A stretch of 64,000 nucleotides of DNA from Streptomyces regalis (GTDB taxonomy: Bacteria > Actinomycetota > Actinomycetes > Streptomycetales > Streptomycetaceae), in assembly GCF_001509475.1 (NCBI RefSeq), contig NZ_LLZG01000013.1, forward strand, positions 81,437 through 145,436, written 5' to 3'. Every line of letters begins with the position of its first letter. Position 1 is the stretch's first letter. The position numbers and the translations under genes were made by a program. The notes beneath the pieces were generated by a model. It did no database searches. It was not told the origin of the DNA and worked only from the letters and a program-made list of their open reading frames with translations. Positions 36,210 through 44,338 of the stretch are shown here, one piece after another.

Positions 36210-37097
36210 ATGACTGGCATGCAGCTAGGTCTCATCGGTCTCGGCAAGATGGGCGGCAACATGCGCGAGCGGATCCGCCGCGCCGGCCACACCGTCATCG
36301 GCTACGACCGCAATCCCGAGGTCTCCGACGTCAAGAGCCTCGAAGAACTGGTCCAGCAGCTCGACGCGCCGCGCACCGTGTGGGTGATGGTCCCGGCCGG
36401 CACCGCCACCCAGACCGTCATCGACGAGCTCAAGGACCTGCTGTCCCCGGGCGACACGGTGGTCGACGGCGGCAACTCCCGCTGGACGGACGACGAGAAG
36501 CACGCCGCCGAACTCGGCATCAAGGGCATCGGCTTCGTCGACGCGGGCGTCTCCGGCGGCGTGTGGGGCCTGCAGAACGGCTACGCGCTGATGGTCGGCG
36601 GCAACAAGGAGCACGTGGAGCCCCTGGAGCCGATCTTCGAGGCGCTGAAGCCGGAGGGGCCGTACGGCTACGTCCACGCCGGCCGCGTCGGCGCCGGGCA
36701 CTTCTCGAAGATGGTCCACAACGGCATCGAGTACGCCATGATGCAGGCCTACGCCGAGGGCTGGGAGCTGCTGGAGAAGGTCAACTCGGTGGACAACGTC
36801 CGCGAGGTCTTCCGCTCCTGGCAGGAGGGCACCGTCATCCGCTCCTGGCTGCTGGACCTCGCGGTGAACGCCCTCGACGAGGACGAGCACCTGCAGAAGC
36901 TGCGCGGCTACGCGGAGGACTCCGGCGAGGGCCGGTGGACCGTCGAGGCGGCCATCGACAACGCCGTACCGCTGCCCGCGATCACGGCCTCGCTCTTCGC
37001 CCGGTTCGCGTCCCGTCAGGACGACTCCCCGCAGATGAAGATGATCGCGGCGCTGCGCAACCAGTTCGGCGGGCACGCCGTCGAGTCGAAGGAGTAG
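36210..37097 (+). CDS. gnd: 6-phosphogluconate dehydrogenase (decarboxylating), short form
   Basis: This protein of about 295 residues belongs to the short GndA/YqeC-type enzymes, which lack the C-terminal half of the 470-residue form and often use NAD. The cofactor motif is GLIGLGKMGGNM; VVDGGNSRWTDDEK, GVSGGVWGLQNGYALMVGG and KMVHNGIEYAMM form the substrate and catalytic sites. It oxidises and decarboxylates 6-phosphogluconate to ribulose-5-phosphate. The start is ambiguous among GTG 36204, ATG 36210 and ATG 36219, with no clear ribosome site. A histidine phosphatase gene follows after six bases. Confidence 0.92.
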   Translation: MTGMQLGLIGLGKMGGNMRERIRRAGHTVIGYDRNPEVSDVKSLEELVQQLDAPRTVWVMVPAGTATQTVIDELKDLLSPGDTVVDGGNSRWTDDEKHAAELGIKGIGFVDAGVSGGVWGLQNGYALMVGGNKEHVEPLEPIFEALKPEGPYGYVHAGRVGAGHFSKMVHNGIEYAMMQAYAEGWELLEKVNSVDNVREVFRSWQEGTVIRSWLLDLAVNALDEDEHLQKLRGYAEDSGEGRWTVEAAIDNAVPLPAITASLFARFASRQDDSPQMKMIAALRNQFGGHAVESKE

Positions 37098-37103
37098 CGC
37101 ACC

Positions 37104-37703
37104 GTGGGGGATCTCCTGCTGGTCCGCCACGGTGAGACGGAATGGAGCAGGTCGGGACAGCACACCAGCTGGACCGACCTGCCCCTGACCCGGGCCGGTG
37201 AGGAACAGGCCAAGTCTCTCGCCCCGCTCCTCACCGGCCGGACCTTCTCGCTGGCGCTCACCAGCCCGCTGAACCGCGCCCTGCGCACCGCCGAACTGGC
37301 CGGCGTGACCGGGGCCGTACCGGAACCGGACCTGCACGAGTGGGACTACGGCGGCTACGAGGGTGTCACCACCGTCGACATCCACCGCTCCCGCCCCGAC
37401 TGGTACCTGTGGACGGACGGAGTGCCGCCCGGACCGGACGGTCACCCCGGTGAGTCACCGGCCGAGGTGGGGGCGCGTGCCGACCGGGTGCTCGCCCGGG
37501 TGGACGTGGCGCTGCTCGACGGCGATGTCGTCCTCGTGGCCCACGGGCACTTCCTGCGCGTCCTGACGGCCCGTCGGCTGGGGCTGGCACCGGCGGACGG
37601 GCGGCTGTTCCAGCTGGCGACGGGCACGGTGAGCCGCCTGTCGACCGAGCACGGCCGACCGGTGATCGCGGAGTGGAATGCAAGGTCTCACCTCGTGAGT
37701 TGA
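37104..37703 (+). CDS. Histidine phosphatase family protein (phosphoglycerate mutase-like)
   Basis: This 199-residue branch 1 histidine phosphatase starts GDLLLVRHGETEWSRSGQH, with the phosphorylated His in RHG. The second catalytic His is in VLVAHGHFLRVL (about residue 150), with HEWDYGGYEG between. GTG 37104 lies six bases after the gnd stop. The family covers phosphoglycerate mutases and many small sugar phosphatases. Its place after gnd suggests a sugar phosphate or phosphogluconate-related substrate, but this cannot be proven from sequence. Confidence 0.88.
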   Translation: MGDLLLVRHGETEWSRSGQHTSWTDLPLTRAGEEQAKSLAPLLTGRTFSLALTSPLNRALRTAELAGVTGAVPEPDLHEWDYGGYEGVTTVDIHRSRPDWYLWTDGVPPGPDGHPGESPAEVGARADRVLARVDVALLDGDVVLVAHGHFLRVLTARRLGLAPADGRLFQLATGTVSRLSTEHGRPVIAEWNARSHLVS

Positions 37704-37736
37704 CATGTTCGGCAGCCGGCGTCAGAGTCCCGGCTG

Positions 37737-39182
37737 ATGGAGATCAACGATCTGACGCCGGCCGAACTGCGGGTATGGCAGGCCTTCGCCACAGGCACGG
37801 AGGTGGACTTCCGTGAGGGGACCGAGCCGGAAGGGGCACCCGAACGTACCCTTCGCGCCGCGGTGTTGCGGACATTACTGCTCAATGGCCCCAGCGAATC
37901 CGGAGAGATCGCGGCCCTCAAAGTCAGGGGCGCGCGTGTCACCGGCCCGCTGGACCTGAGGTATGCGACGGTCGACAGCGTCATCCACCTCACCCACTGC
38001 CGTTTCGAGCACGCCCCGGACTTCGTCGGCGCCCAGCTGCGCTACCTCAGCCTGCGGGACTCCGAGATGCCCGGCCTGTCGGTGACACGCGCCCGGATCG
38101 ACGGCAGCCTGCGGCTGACGCGCTGCCGGTTCGGCGGGGCCGTGCGTGTCGACGGCGCGCAGATCGCGGGCGTTCTCTTCATCGATCAGGCGGACATCAC
38201 CGTCGGCGACACCGCGCAGCCCGCCCTCCAGCTCAACCAGGTGTCCGTCGACGACGACCTGTGCGCGCATCACCTGCGCACGCGGGGCCGGATCCGGCTG
38301 GACGGCGCCACCGTGGCGGGCTCGCTCGACCTGGAGGACGCGGAGCTGCACAACCCCGGCGGCAACGTCATCGACGCGGAGGCCCTCGAAGTGGGCGCCA
38401 ACGTGCTCGGCCGACGGCTGCGCGCCCATGGCCGCATCGACATGCGCGGCGCCCGCATACCGGGGCGGTTCGACCTGTTGTACAGCCGGCTGTCCAACCC
38501 CGGCGGCACCGCGATGCGAGCGAGCAGCTGTGTCATCGGCGAGGTGTGGCTGCGCAAGGGCCCGCCGATCGAAGGCATGCTCAACCTGCGCCGCTCCCAG
38601 ATAGAACACCTCAACCTGGAGCCGGAGATGCTGCCGGACCAGGTCCGCCTGCTCGACCTCACCTACACCTCCCTGACCCCGCACGAGCCGCCGGAGCGCC
38701 GGCTGCCCATGCTGGAGCGGGACGAGGACACGTTCGACCCGCACGGATACGAGCAGTTGACGGCCGCCTACCGACGCACCGGCGACGACCACGCCGCCCG
38801 GCTCGTCCAGCTCGCCAAGCAGCGCCGCCACCGCACCACTCTGCCCTGGTACGGCCGCCTGTGGGGCCACGTCCAGGACGCCACGGTCGGCTACGGTTTC
38901 CGGCCGATGCGTGCCCTGGGCTGGCTGCTGTCCCTGCTCGCCGTCGGCTCCCTCGCGTTCGCGCTGCAGGCGCCCCCAGCGCTGAAGGCCGACGAGGCAC
39001 CGCACTTCAACGCGGTGTTCTACACCCTCGACCTGCTGCTGCCGGTGATCTCCTTCGGACAGGAATCGGCGTTCGCCCCCGAGGGCGGGCAGCAGGCTCT
39101 GGCGTATGTCCTCGTTCTCACGGGCTGGATCCTCGCCACGACGGTCATCGCCGGCGTGACCCGCACCGTCAGCCGCCAGTAG
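37737..39182 (+). CDS. Beta-helix-like membrane protein, TTA-containing
   Basis: This 481-residue protein of unclear function has a large repetitive middle (about residues 60-310) with short periodic units such as VTGPLDLRYATV, IDGSLRLTRCRF and VAGSLDLEDAEL, as in pentapeptide or bactofilin-like beta-helices. A polar helical linker and two hydrophobic helices follow (about 385-405 and 455-475). Related Streptomyces proteins are labelled membrane-associated oxidoreductase, but no cofactor site is visible. Codon 47 is TTA, which needs the bldA tRNA. TTGACA (37700-37705) with CAGAGT 17 bases on would start transcription close to ATG 37737, and no ribosome site is seen, so the mRNA may be leaderless. 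Confidence 0.75.
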   Translation: MEINDLTPAELRVWQAFATGTEVDFREGTEPEGAPERTLRAAVLRTLLLNGPSESGEIAALKVRGARVTGPLDLRYATVDSVIHLTHCRFEHAPDFVGAQLRYLSLRDSEMPGLSVTRARIDGSLRLTRCRFGGAVRVDGAQIAGVLFIDQADITVGDTAQPALQLNQVSVDDDLCAHHLRTRGRIRLDGATVAGSLDLEDAELHNPGGNVIDAEALEVGANVLGRRLRAHGRIDMRGARIPGRFDLLYSRLSNPGGTAMRASSCVIGEVWLRKGPPIEGMLNLRRSQIEHLNLEPEMLPDQVRLLDLTYTSLTPHEPPERRLPMLERDEDTFDPHGYEQLTAAYRRTGDDHAARLVQLAKQRRHRTTLPWYGRLWGHVQDATVGYGFRPMRALGWLLSLLAVGSLAFALQAPPALKADEAPHFNAVFYTLDLLLPVISFGQESAFAPEGGQQALAYVLVLTGWILATTVIAGVTRTVSRQ

Positions 39183-39188
39183 GCCGAT

Positions 39189-40985
39189 TCACCGGCCGGG
39201 TCGGAGAACGTGCTGGGCGGCAAGCCGCACCGGCGCGTTCTGGGCGCCGTAACCCCGGTAGCCGTCCCGCTGCACGAGCTCGAAGAAGACGCGGCCGACC
39301 GTCACCGTGTAGCAGTGCCGGAACTCGCCGTACGCGTCACGGTCGTAGAGGATGCCCAGCTCGCGATACGTCTCCCACTCGCCGTCCGCGAACTCGTACC
39401 GCGCTGCCAGGTCGTCGTAGTAGTTGGCGGGGATCGGCAGCAGACGCCCGCCCGCCTCCCGGTAGCGCCGGGCCGCGGCGACCACGTCGTCCGTGGCCAG
39501 CGCGATGTGCTGGGCGTGCACGGTGTCGTCGGTCGGCGCCGCGCCGACGCTCAGGGCGATGCGGACGCTGCCGTCGGGGTTGGTGACGGCGCGGCTGCGC
39601 ATCAGGCCGTAGGGGTCGGCGACGTCGACGCTCTCCTGGGCGTGCAGGCCGAGGACGCTGCGGTGGAAGAGGGTCGCCTCGTCGAAGTGGTGCCAGGGCT
39701 GGGTGAGGGCGAGATGGTCGATGCGGTGCACGCCCGGCGCCCCTGCCTCGTGCTCGGCATCCGTGAAGTCGGCGCGCCAGTTGGGCTGTTCGGGGCGGTT
39801 CGTCGCGCAGAAGAAGAGTTCCGTGCCGTCGGGCGCCGCGACCGCGTCCAGGGGGGCGTCCTGCGGGGCGCGGCGGCGGGGCAGGACGGGGGCGAGGAGG
39901 GCCTCGGCGCGGCGGGCGGCGCCGGCGGGGTCCGGTGACTCCAGGCCGATGGCGGCGAGTCCGGTGCCGTCGCGGCGGGCGGAGCCCCCGGTGTTCACCA
40001 GGATGCGGGCCTCGCCCAGCTCCCAGAGGTCGACCGGCTTGCTGCGGTGCCGTGCGGTGCGGGCGAAGCCCAGGGCGCCGAGTACGGCCGAGACCGGTTC
40101 GGCGTCGGGGGTGACCAGTTCGGCGAAGGCGACGCCGGTGGGGACGACGGGTGCGGGGGGTGTGGCCAGGCCGACCGTCTCCTGCAGGACCAGCAGGGAG
40201 CGGTGGGCGTCCACGGCCGTCGGGCCGGCCTCGGCCTGGCGGAAGACGTCGTTGAAGACCTCGAGGGAGAGCGGGCCGTCGTATCCCGTGTGCAGGACGT
40301 GGCGTACCAGTCCGGCGACGTCGAAGCCGCCCTGCCCCGGGAAGCAGCGGTAGTGGCGGCTCCACTGCAGGACGTCCATCGCGAGCAGCGGGGCGTCGGC
40401 CAGCTGGAGGAAGAAGATCTTCTCGCCGGGGATGTCCACAATGCCTTCGAGGTCCTTGGGTTCAGAGCCGCGGGAGAGGATGTGGAAGCTGTCCAGACAG
40501 GTGCCGAGCGCGGGGTGCCCGGCCGCCTCGACGATGCGCCAGGCGTGGTCGTACGTGCTGACGTGCCGTCCCCAGGCGAGCGCCTCGTAGGCGACCCGGA
40601 TGCCGAATTCCTGGGCCAGGTCGGCGAGTTGGGACAGCTGCTCGGCGGCGAGCGCGTCGTCGTCCACGGCCAGGGGGTGGACGGTGGAGCAGACGAGGAC
40701 GGTGTCGGCGTCGAGCCGCCGCATCAGCTCGAACTTGTGCCGGGCGCGGCGCAGATTGCGGGCGAACTCGTCGGCGGGCACGGCCTCGATGTCCCGCATC
40801 GGCTGGTAGAGGTCGATGGTGAGGCCGAGGTCGGCGCAGCGGCCGCGGATCTCCTCGGGGGTGAGGGGGCTGGCCAGCAGGTCGTTCTCGAAGATCTCCA
40901 CCCCGTCGAAACCGGCCCGGGAGGCGGCCGTGAGTTTCTCGGTGAGGGATCCGCTGAGGGAGACGGTGGCGATGGACGTACGCAT
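39189..40985 (-). CDS. 3-dehydroshikimate dehydratase-type bifunctional protein (TIM barrel + VOC/HPPD-like)
   Basis: This 598-residue fusion has an N-terminal xylose-isomerase-like barrel (residues 1 to about 275) with metal ligands in AYEALAWG, TCLDSFHI, FFLQLADAP and SLEVFND. The C-terminal part has two glyoxalase/HPPD-like modules with HRIDHLALTQP, QHIALATDDVV and FELVQRDGYRGYGAQ. The layout matches QuiC/QsuB-type enzymes, which convert 3-dehydroshikimate to protocatechuate. The next gene in the operon encodes a shikimate/quinate dehydrogenase, consistent with that pathway. The C-terminal domain usually has no separate known reaction in these enzymes. Its stop is six bases from the convergent membrane gene. 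Confidence 0.87.
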   Translation of the reverse strand: MRTSIATVSLSGSLTEKLTAASRAGFDGVEIFENDLLASPLTPEEIRGRCADLGLTIDLYQPMRDIEAVPADEFARNLRRARHKFELMRRLDADTVLVCSTVHPLAVDDDALAAEQLSQLADLAQEFGIRVAYEALAWGRHVSTYDHAWRIVEAAGHPALGTCLDSFHILSRGSEPKDLEGIVDIPGEKIFFLQLADAPLLAMDVLQWSRHYRCFPGQGGFDVAGLVRHVLHTGYDGPLSLEVFNDVFRQAEAGPTAVDAHRSLLVLQETVGLATPPAPVVPTGVAFAELVTPDAEPVSAVLGALGFARTARHRSKPVDLWELGEARILVNTGGSARRDGTGLAAIGLESPDPAGAARRAEALLAPVLPRRRAPQDAPLDAVAAPDGTELFFCATNRPEQPNWRADFTDAEHEAGAPGVHRIDHLALTQPWHHFDEATLFHRSVLGLHAQESVDVADPYGLMRSRAVTNPDGSVRIALSVGAAPTDDTVHAQHIALATDDVVAAARRYREAGGRLLPIPANYYDDLAARYEFADGEWETYRELGILYDRDAYGEFRHCYTVTVGRVFFELVQRDGYRGYGAQNAPVRLAAQHVLRPGR

Positions 40986-41018
40986 GCCGATACCTCTTCC
41001 TACCTGTCCTTGGCTGTC

Positions 41019-41903
41019 CTACCTCGGGGTTCCTACGGGGCCCGCCAGTTCGGCGATGTCCGCGAGCATGCGCGCGCTGTCGGGCTCACGACCGGTGAAC
41101 AGACGGAACGCGTCCGCGGCCTGGAAGACAGCCATCCCGCCCCCGTCCAAAGCGGCGCAGCCCATCGCGCGGGCGGTGCGGAGCAGCTCTGTCTCCAGCG
41201 GCCGGTAGACGACCTCGGCGACCCAGAGCCCCGGGTGGAGCAGCTCGGCCTGGAGGGGCAGGCCGGGGTAGGCTGCCATGCCGGTGGGGGTGGCGTGCAC
41301 GAGGCCGTCGGCGTGGCTCATGAGCGCGGGGAGCGCGTCGAGAGCGGCGCCCACCGCGCGGCCGACGCCGAAGTGCCGGTTCAAGGAGGCGGCGAGATCG
41401 GCGGCCCGGTCGGCCAGCGCGTCGACCACCGTGACGAGCTCGGCGCCGAGCGTCAGCATGGCGTGCGCGACGGCCGCGCCCGCACCCCCGGCGCCCAGCT
41501 GCACGACCCGCTCCAGCGGCACGTCGGGCAGCCCGCGGGCGAAGGAGGCGGCGAAGCCGGTGACGTCCGTGTTGTGGCCGACGGCCCGGCCGTCCTCGAA
41601 GACGACGGTGTTGACCGCGCCCAGCGCCTCGGCCTGCGGGGCGAGCGCATCCAGGTGCCCGATGACGAGCTGCTTGCACGGGTGCGTGATGTTGAGCCCG
41701 TCGAAGCCCAGGTCACGGGCGGCCCGCACCAGGTCGCCCACCGCCTCGGGCGCGACGCCGAGCGTGTCGATGTCGATGAGCCGGTACAGGTAACGCAGAC
41801 CCTGCCGGTCGGCCTCCCGCTCGTGCAGAGCCGGGCTGAGCGACGGGCCGATGCCGGAACCGATCAGCCCGACGAGATACGAGTCCTTGGCGTCCTTGGC
41901 CAC
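41019..41903 (-). CDS. Shikimate/quinate 5-dehydrogenase
   Basis: This 294-residue AroE-family protein has the substrate segment SGIGPSLSPALHERE (about residues 15-29), the catalytic lysine in NITHPCKQLVIGHLD, GRAVGHNTDVTGFA, and the nucleotide loop GAGGAGAAVAHAML. The second strand ends VTVVDAL; an acidic residue there favours NAD over NADP, as in catabolic quinate/shikimate dehydrogenases. GTG 41903 is backed by an excellent AGGAGG. It is first in the operon with the dehydroshikimate dehydratase and would oxidise shikimate or quinate to the dehydro acid. It is probably not the biosynthetic AroE. Confidence 0.87.
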   Translation of the reverse strand: MAKDAKDSYLVGLIGSGIGPSLSPALHEREADRQGLRYLYRLIDIDTLGVAPEAVGDLVRAARDLGFDGLNITHPCKQLVIGHLDALAPQAEALGAVNTVVFEDGRAVGHNTDVTGFAASFARGLPDVPLERVVQLGAGGAGAAVAHAMLTLGAELVTVVDALADRAADLAASLNRHFGVGRAVGAALDALPALMSHADGLVHATPTGMAAYPGLPLQAELLHPGLWVAEVVYRPLETELLRTARAMGCAALDGGGMAVFQAADAFRLFTGREPDSARMLADIAELAGPVGTPR

Positions 41904-41924
41904 CGGGGGACCTCCTGAGCGGCT

Positions 41925-41951
41925 CACTAATGTACGAACTGGTGAGTTAGT
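41925..41951 (-). promoter_or_regulatory. Shared 27-bp operator, upstream of the quinate/shikimate operon
   Basis: On the minus strand this site carries ACTAACT, then CCAGT, then ATTAG, matching 42804-42830 on the plus strand at about 19 of 27 positions. It lies 22-48 bases upstream of the dehydrogenase start. The TetR gene between the two sites is the likely binder. Confidence 0.62.
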
Positions 41952-42074
41952 CATAGCAGGAGGTGCGGGCACTTGGGAAGGGCTGCCCCCGCGCCTGATG
42001 CGACCGGCCTTCTACAATCACCGGCACGCGAGCAAGCCACCGGGGGCACGCTCGCCCCTCGCCGAAGGAACCCG

Positions 42075-42740
42075 ATGACCAGCGTCGACGAACCGGCACG
42101 ACCGAACGGGCGGATCCGTGACGCCGCCCGCACCCAGGCCGAGATCCTCGACGTCGCGACGCAGGAGTTCGCCCGGGTCGGCTTCGCCGGCGCCCGGGTC
42201 GACGACATCGCCGCCCGCACCCGCACCACGAAGCGGATGATCTACTACTACTTCGGCGGCAAGGAGCAGCTGTTCACCGCCGTGCTGGAGCGGGCGTACG
42301 GGGTGATCCGGGAGGCCGAGCAGCAGCTCGACGTCGAGCACCTGGACCCGGTCGCGGCCATCCGCCGACTGGCCGAGCTGACCTTCGACCACCACGAGCA
42401 GCACCCCGACTTCATCCGCCTGGTCAGCATCGAGAACATCCACGGGGCCGAGCACATCGCCGCCTCCGAGAAGCTCGGCAAGATCGGCTCACCGGCGCTG
42501 GACGTGATCCGCCGGATCCTGGAGTCGGGGCAGCAGTCCGGCCTGTTCACGGCCGACGTCGACGCCGTCGACCTGCACGCGATGATCAGCTCCTTCTGCT
42601 TCTTCCGGGTCTCCAACCGGCACACCTTCGGCGTCCTGTTCGGCCGTGACCTGGTGGATCCGGCCCAGCGCGAGCACTACCGCGCGATGCTCGGCGACAT
42701 GGTGATCGCGTACCTGACCGCGGAGCGGGCGGCAGACTGA
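42075..42740 (+). CDS. TetR family regulator of the quinate/shikimate module
   Basis: This 221-residue regulator has an N-terminal TetR helix-turn-helix (FARVGFAGARVDDIAARTRT followed by KRMIYYYFGGKEQLF, about residues 33-67). The helical C-terminal domain has HHEQHPDFIRLVSIENIHG, which is common in TetR proteins for small aromatic or alicyclic ligands. ATG 42075 follows GAAGGAA. It is divergent from the dehydrogenase/dehydratase operon and precedes the MHS transporter; both units carry a similar 27-bp sequence near their promoters. A quinate- or shikimate-responsive repressor is the simplest reading. Confidence 0.88.
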   Translation: MTSVDEPARPNGRIRDAARTQAEILDVATQEFARVGFAGARVDDIAARTRTTKRMIYYYFGGKEQLFTAVLERAYGVIREAEQQLDVEHLDPVAAIRRLAELTFDHHEQHPDFIRLVSIENIHGAEHIAASEKLGKIGSPALDVIRRILESGQQSGLFTADVDAVDLHAMISSFCFFRVSNRHTFGVLFGRDLVDPAQREHYRAMLGDMVIAYLTAERAAD

Positions 42741-42803
42741 AGTCGTCCGGCACAACCCCTTGACACCCAGGAAACGGGAGCGCAACATCCGTAGCCATCC
42801 GCT

Positions 42804-42830
42804 ACTAACTATCCAGTGGGTTAATTAGCC
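42804..42830 (+). promoter_or_regulatory. Shared 27-bp operator, upstream of the MHS transporter
   Basis: The site begins ACTAACTATCCAGTGGG and ends AATTAGCC, with CTAA and TTAG forming outer dyad ends. It matches the sequence at 41925-41951 in opposite orientation. It lies about 100 bases before the transporter start in an AT-rich patch, so a promoter is likely nearby. Confidence 0.62.
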
Positions 42831-42931
42831 GGGTAGCTCCCGGCTCGGCCGACCCGTCACCCCAGGGATCCGGCGCCTCTTCTCTCCGCTCACTCCCCCG
42901 TATGGTGGAGATCCCTCGAAGGAGCACCCCT

Positions 42932-44272
42932 GTGTCAGTCCCCGACACCCCTGCCGGCCAGCCGAAGAAAGCGGCCACGGCTGCCTGGATCGGCAGCGCC
43001 CTGGAGTACTACGACTTCTTCATCTACGGCAGCGCCGCCGCGCTGATCTTCCCCGAGGTCTTCTTCGACGAGTCCGACCCGGCGACCGCCACCCTGCTGT
43101 CGCTGGCCACGTTCGGTGTCGCGTATGCCGCCCGGCCGGTCGGCGCGCTGTTCCTCGGTCACTTCGGCGACCGGCTGGGCCGTAAGAAGATCATGGTCTT
43201 CACGCTGATCCTGATGGGCGTGTCGACGTTCCTCATCGGCTGTCTGCCGACCCGCGACCAGGTGGGCACCCTGGCGCCCGTCCTGCTGGTGCTGTGCCGG
43301 GTACTGCAGGGCATCTCGGCGGCGGGCGAGCAGGCCAGCGCCAACTCGATGACCCTGGAACACGCGCCACCGCACCGGCGCGGCTTCTTCACCAGCTTCA
43401 CGCTGAGCGGCACGCAGGGCGGGCAGCTGCTGGCCACCCTGGTCTTCATCCCGATCGCCGCGCTGCCGGAGGAGCAGCTGCTGTCGTGGGGCTGGCGGGT
43501 TCCGTTCTGGATGAGCATCGCGGTCGCCGTCGTCGGCTATGTCATCCGCCGCAAGCTCCAGGAGACGCCGGCCTTCGAGCAGCAGGCCGCCACCGAGGGC
43601 GTCCCCAAGATGCCGCTCGCGGTGCTGATGCGGGAGCACTGGGCGGATGTGCTGCGGGTGATCGCCGGTGCGCTGGTCGCCTCGGTCAGCACGATCTTCA
43701 CGGTGTGGGCGCTGTCGTACGCCACGAGTGACTCGGTCGGGATGAGCAAGTCCTCCATGCTGTGGGTGGGCGCTCTCGCCAACCTGGTCGCGCTCGCCGC
43801 GATCCCGCTGTGGGCCACGCTGTCGGACCGCATCGGCCGCCGCCCGGTGTACCTGATCGGCGCGGCCGGCAGCGCGGTGATGATGTTCCTGTACCTGTGG
43901 TCGATCTCGACCGGCTCCTACCCGCTGACCCTCCTGCTGGGCATCGTGACCTTCGGTGTGGTCTACAGCGCCGCGAACGGCGTGTGGCCCTCCTTCTACG
44001 GCGAGATGTTCTCCACCCGGGTCCGCCTGTCCGGTATGGCCATCGGCACCCAGATCGGCTTCGCCGTGGCCGGGTTCGCGGTCACCTTCGCCGCGCAGAT
44101 CGCCGGCCCGAACGGCGACGACTGGTCCGCGGTGGCCCTCTTCACGGCCGCCCTGTGCGTGCCGCCGGTCGTGGCCGCCGTCTCGGCCCGCGAGACCGCC
44201 AGGATCCCGACGGAGCAGCTGGGCGAGCGCACGGCCCGGGAGTCCGCGCAGCCGGAGACGGTGACGGCCTGA
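42932..44272 (+). CDS. MHS family MFS transporter (probable shikimate/quinate importer)
   Basis: This 446-residue protein has about twelve membrane helices and MHS marks: GSALEYYDFFIYG at helix 1, the loop GHFGDRLGRKKIMV, and TLSDRIGRRPVYL at the centre. ShiA and other shikimate, aromatic acid and dicarboxylate carriers belong here. GTG 42932 is chosen because GAAGGAG lies seven bases upstream; ATG 42902 is in frame but has no such site. Context, with a dehydroshikimate dehydratase, a shikimate dehydrogenase and a shared operator, points to uptake of shikimate or quinate. A bidirectional terminator follows. Confidence 0.88.
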   Translation: MSVPDTPAGQPKKAATAAWIGSALEYYDFFIYGSAAALIFPEVFFDESDPATATLLSLATFGVAYAARPVGALFLGHFGDRLGRKKIMVFTLILMGVSTFLIGCLPTRDQVGTLAPVLLVLCRVLQGISAAGEQASANSMTLEHAPPHRRGFFTSFTLSGTQGGQLLATLVFIPIAALPEEQLLSWGWRVPFWMSIAVAVVGYVIRRKLQETPAFEQQAATEGVPKMPLAVLMREHWADVLRVIAGALVASVSTIFTVWALSYATSDSVGMSKSSMLWVGALANLVALAAIPLWATLSDRIGRRPVYLIGAAGSAVMMFLYLWSISTGSYPLTLLLGIVTFGVVYSAANGVWPSFYGEMFSTRVRLSGMAIGTQIGFAVAGFAVTFAAQIAGPNGDDWSAVALFTAALCVPPVVAAVSARETARIPTEQLGERTARESAQPETVTA

Positions 44273-44296
44273 TCCTGCGCTGATCTTGCGCGAACC

Positions 44297-44336
44297 CCCG
44301 AGTCCCCGGACGCCGCGAAGGCTCCGGGGACTCGGG
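44297..44336. terminator. Bidirectional terminator between the MHS transporter and glycosyltransferase genes
   Basis: Perfect 14-bp arms CCCGAGTCCCCGGA and complement enclose a 12-base loop between two convergent genes. It can serve both, although no U-tract is present. Confidence 0.85.
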
Positions 44337-44338
44337 CG

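Noticed and set aside
39189..40985. A true 4-hydroxyphenylpyruvate dioxygenase
   Set aside because: Only the C-terminal half is HPPD-like; the N-terminal sugar-isomerase barrel and the shikimate dehydrogenase neighbour fit a dehydroshikimate dehydratase fusion better.
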